Shown here: positions 62,301 to 64,000 of the stretch, piece by piece
How the letters are laid out: each line of letters opens with the position of its first letter
Numbering within the stretch: position 1 is the first letter of the stretch
From: Ornithinimicrobium sediminis
Lineage (GTDB): Bacteria > Actinomycetota > Actinomycetes > Actinomycetales > Dermatophilaceae
DNA: 64,000 nt
Assembly (NCBI RefSeq): GCF_021272345.1
Contig: NZ_JAJSDQ010000004.1
Coordinates: forward strand, 62,001-126,000
Direction of reading: 5' to 3'
Position numbers and translations under genes: made by a program
The notes under the pieces: generated by a model
The model's input: the letters and a program-made list of their open reading frames with translations, nothing else
Told to the model about the DNA's origin: nothing
The model's database searches: none

Positions 62301-62855
62301 TCACGTGCGGCCGGCCGGCGGTCGTGTCCCGCTGAGCAGGGCACCGAGCACCCCGCCGAGCGTGTTGGCGAGCACGTCGTCGACGTCCGCCACCCGATGG
62401 GCGCAGTCGTAGAGGAACCACACCCCGGTGAGCTGGGTGAGCTCGATGCCCAGGGAGGCCAGCGCTGCCACGCCCGCGACCGCGGCCGGGGTCAGACCCC
62501 ACCAGTGCCGCAGCAGCACGCCCAACGGCACGAACAGCGCCACGTTGAGCCCCACCTGGAGGAGCACCTCCCCCGCAGCCCCCGTCGCCCCCACCCGGGA
62601 GAGGAACGCCAGCGGCACCAGCTGCAGCCACCCGCCGCCGGAAGGACACTCCTGCGCCCCGGGAGCGGGCAGCGGCACCAGGGTCGCCGCCGCCACCGCC
62701 GCGACGTAGCCGGTGACGACCGACCAGCGCAGCACCCTGCGCCCGGCCCCCTCGTCGGCCCTGGGGTGCAGGGCCACGAAGGGCACGAGGGTGAGCGCGA
62801 CCAGGAGGGCGACGACGACGCCGACCGTCACCGGCACCGCCAGGAGCTCGGCCAC
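62301..62855 (-). CDS. VanZ-family membrane protein
   Basis: This 184-residue protein has about five helices (VPVTVGVVVALLVALTLVPF; VTGYVAAVAAATLVPLP; LNVALFVPLGVLLRHW; AAVAGVAALASLGIELTQLT). LVPLAF, LNVALFVPLG and the acidic VADVDDVLANTLGGVLGAL are the VanZ-like signature. VanZ is linked to teicoplanin resistance in enterococci, but most relatives are of unknown function. The GTG at 62855 lies 8 bp downstream of the cupin gene, so they are likely co-transcribed. Confidence 0.82.
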   Translation of the reverse strand: MAELLAVPVTVGVVVALLVALTLVPFVALHPRADEGAGRRVLRWSVVTGYVAAVAAATLVPLPAPGAQECPSGGGWLQLVPLAFLSRVGATGAAGEVLLQVGLNVALFVPLGVLLRHWWGLTPAAVAGVAALASLGIELTQLTGVWFLYDCAHRVADVDDVLANTLGGVLGALLSGTRPPAGRT

Positions 62856-62863
62856 GATGCGTC

Positions 62864-63238
62864 TCAGCTCCGGTGGTAGTCGTCCTCGAGCCGCTCGATG
62901 TCGTCCTCGTGGAAGTCGCCGAAGGCGATCTCCAGGATGCGGCCGGGCCCGGCGCCCGAGTTGCCGATGCGGTGCACCGCACCGCAGGTGACCCACACGA
63001 GCTCCCCGGCGGCGGCCGACCAGCTGCGGTCACCGACGGTGATGTCCAGGGGCCCGTCGAGCACCTGCCAGAGCTCCGAGCGGGAGGCATGTCGCTGCAG
63101 GGAGAGCCGACGGCCCGCCTCCACCGTGATGGTCTTGACGGTCACCGGCTCGTTGAGCGTGAACTGCTGGAACCGCCCCCACGGGCGTTCCACGACGAAG
63201 ACGTCGTCGGTGCGGTCTCTGGCGAGGTGGTCGGTCAT
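62864..63238 (-). CDS. cupin protein, mannose-6-phosphate isomerase type II-like
   Basis: This 124-residue single cupin domain has VVERPWGRFQQFTLNEPVTV, then motif 1 around RRLSLQRHASRSELWQVLDG (metal His/Glu), GELVWVTCGAVHRIGNSG (second His) and a C-terminal acidic end. It matches the C-terminal cupin domain of bifunctional mannose-1-phosphate guanylyltransferase/isomerases, here as a stand-alone protein. Such proteins may isomerise sugar phosphates or only bind them. The ATG at 63238 was preferred to the frame start at 63340. Confidence 0.82.
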   Translation of the reverse strand: MTDHLARDRTDDVFVVERPWGRFQQFTLNEPVTVKTITVEAGRRLSLQRHASRSELWQVLDGPLDITVGDRSWSAAAGELVWVTCGAVHRIGNSGAGPGRILEIAFGDFHEDDIERLEDDYHRS

Positions 63239-63263
63239 CTCACGGCTCCGGTCGGTCACGGCG

Positions 63264-64000
63264 TCAGCGGGCGGGCCGGGCCGACAGGAAGTCCCCCACC
63301 AGGTCACGGACCCGGTCCCGGTGCGCCCACATGATGCCACCAGGAGGGAGCACGTGTAGGTCTGCGCTGGTCAGCGCCTCGGCGAGCTCCTCGGCTGCGG
63401 CCACCGGATGGGCCGGGTCGTCCTCCTGGGCGAGCACCAGCACCTCGGCACTCACGGCGGCCAGGGCCGACCGGTCGGCCAGCGGCACCTCGTGCGGCAC
63501 GGCCGCCAGGGCCTGCGCCACGTCGCTCGTGACGAGCCGCTGCGCCTGCTGCCGGCACCAGGTGCGCACCCCTGGGTCGGCGCGCACGACGTCCGGCTGC
63601 TCGCTCAGCAGGTGTGCACCGACCGCCTCCACGTCGCCCGCCTCCACCAGGCGCCCCAGGGCCCCGAAGCGACGCATGGCCGCGTCGTCCCGCGGCCGGT
63701 CGAGCACCGCCGGGAGCACCAGGACGACCCGGTCGAACCGGTCCGGGTCCTGCACCAGCCCGGCACACAGGGCTCCCGCCCCCATGCTCACCCCGAGCGC
63801 CCCGGTCGCACCCACGTGGTCGGCCACCGCCCACACATCGGCCGCGAGCGCACCGTATGACCAGTCCCGCGCCTGCGCGGTGCTGCGGCCGTGCCCGCGG
63901 AAGTGCAGGAAGGTGCGCGTCCCGGCCACACGCGCGGCATACGGCCGGGTCGTGGGGATCGAGCCGGCGAGGCCGTGGGCGAAGATCGAGGAGGGCGCGG
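63264..64000 (-). CDS. alpha/beta hydrolase, cut by window end
   Basis: The frame is open to the window edge, so the start is missing; an ATG at 63929 is internal. From the edge it reads SSIFAHGLAGSIPTTRPYAA and FLHFRGHGRS, an oxyanion loop. The nucleophile elbow ALGVSMGAGALCAG, late acid VLVLAQEDDPAHPV and a C-terminal segment DLHVLPPGGIMWAHRDRV follow. At least 245 residues. The catalytic His is probably the one in MWAHRDRV. The substrate is unknown. It lies 25 bp upstream of the cupin gene on the same strand. Confidence 0.85.
   Translation of the reverse strand, partial: APSSIFAHGLAGSIPTTRPYAARVAGTRTFLHFRGHGRSTAQARDWSYGALAADVWAVADHVGATGALGVSMGAGALCAGLVQDPDRFDRVVLVLPAVLDRPRDDAAMRRFGALGRLVEAGDVEAVGAHLLSEQPDVVRADPGVRTWCRQQAQRLVTSDVAQALAAVPHEVPLADRSALAAVSAEVLVLAQEDDPAHPVAAAEELAEALTSADLHVLPPGGIMWAHRDRVRDLVGDFLSARPAR

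Noticed and set aside
1-64000. CRISPR arrays or a toxin-antitoxin or defence island
   Set aside because: No regularly spaced repeats were seen. The MT0933-like gene has no toxin partner, and no restriction, Abi or other defence gene was recognised.

Overview
The window comes from a high-GC actinobacterium that makes mycothiol. Evidence includes mshA, a mycothiol-dependent formaldehyde dehydrogenase, carD next to ispD/ispF, senX3-regX3, an Rpf-like muralytic enzyme, frequent GTG starts and GTGA/ATGA stop-start overlaps. Gene order and protein style suggest an Intrasporangiaceae/Ornithinimicrobium-like member of the Micrococcales. That placement is inference.

Region 1 (1-14.1 kb) is accessory-looking chromosome. 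It holds a winged-helix AlkZ-like protein, an orphan phage-baseplate-like OB protein, a RibD/DHFR-like reductase, small membrane proteins and lipoproteins, and an MT0933-like protein with a 15-bp minisatellite. TerC follows, under a convincing yybP-ykoY (manganese) riboswitch. A MacB/FtsX-type ABC exporter, an SHMT-like PLP enzyme, a pentapeptide/DinB protein, a NYN-domain protein and an alpha/beta hydrolase complete it. Several decayed genes lie between them (dienelactone hydrolase, LysR, a hydrolase tail).

Region 2 (14.11-30.33 kb) is an integrated element of about 16.2 kb. It is bounded by a 60-nt direct repeat that includes the 3' half of tRNA-Thr(TGT). Inside both ends lies the same 20-nt arm-like sequence, and a tyrosine integrase, now frameshifted, sits beside the intact tRNA. 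Cargo: a secreted nuclease, two IS110-family insertion sequences, a methyltransferase, an IS3 remnant, a membrane adenylyl cyclase, and a response-regulator/thioredoxin-reductase-like fusion overlapping a second membrane class III cyclase. It also carries an amidohydrolase and fragments duplicated from the left flank of the element.

Region 3 (30.4-46 kb) is core metabolism and cell envelope. It holds the Rpf/SH3 protein, a Ser/Thr kinase, otsA-otsB (trehalose) and a maltose/maltodextrin system. The malE-malF-malG-GH13-lacI operon diverges from the ABC ATPase gene across a shared operator-like palindrome. A DUF4032 protein follows.

Region 4 (45.8-64 kb) is conserved actinobacterial housekeeping. 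It comprises glutaminyl cyclase-rlmB-cysS, a GH31 glycosidase, MBL hydrolase-mscR, ispF-ispD-carD, a lipoprotein, phoU, senX3-regX3 with Pho-box-like repeats, a glycosyltransferase, gpmA, a YbjN protein, mshA, a VanZ-like protein, a cupin, and an alpha/beta hydrolase cut by the window end.

Many genes have a TANNNT box 6-8 nt before the start and no Shine-Dalgarno sequence, so leaderless transcription looks common. No CRISPR array, rRNA or replication origin was seen.
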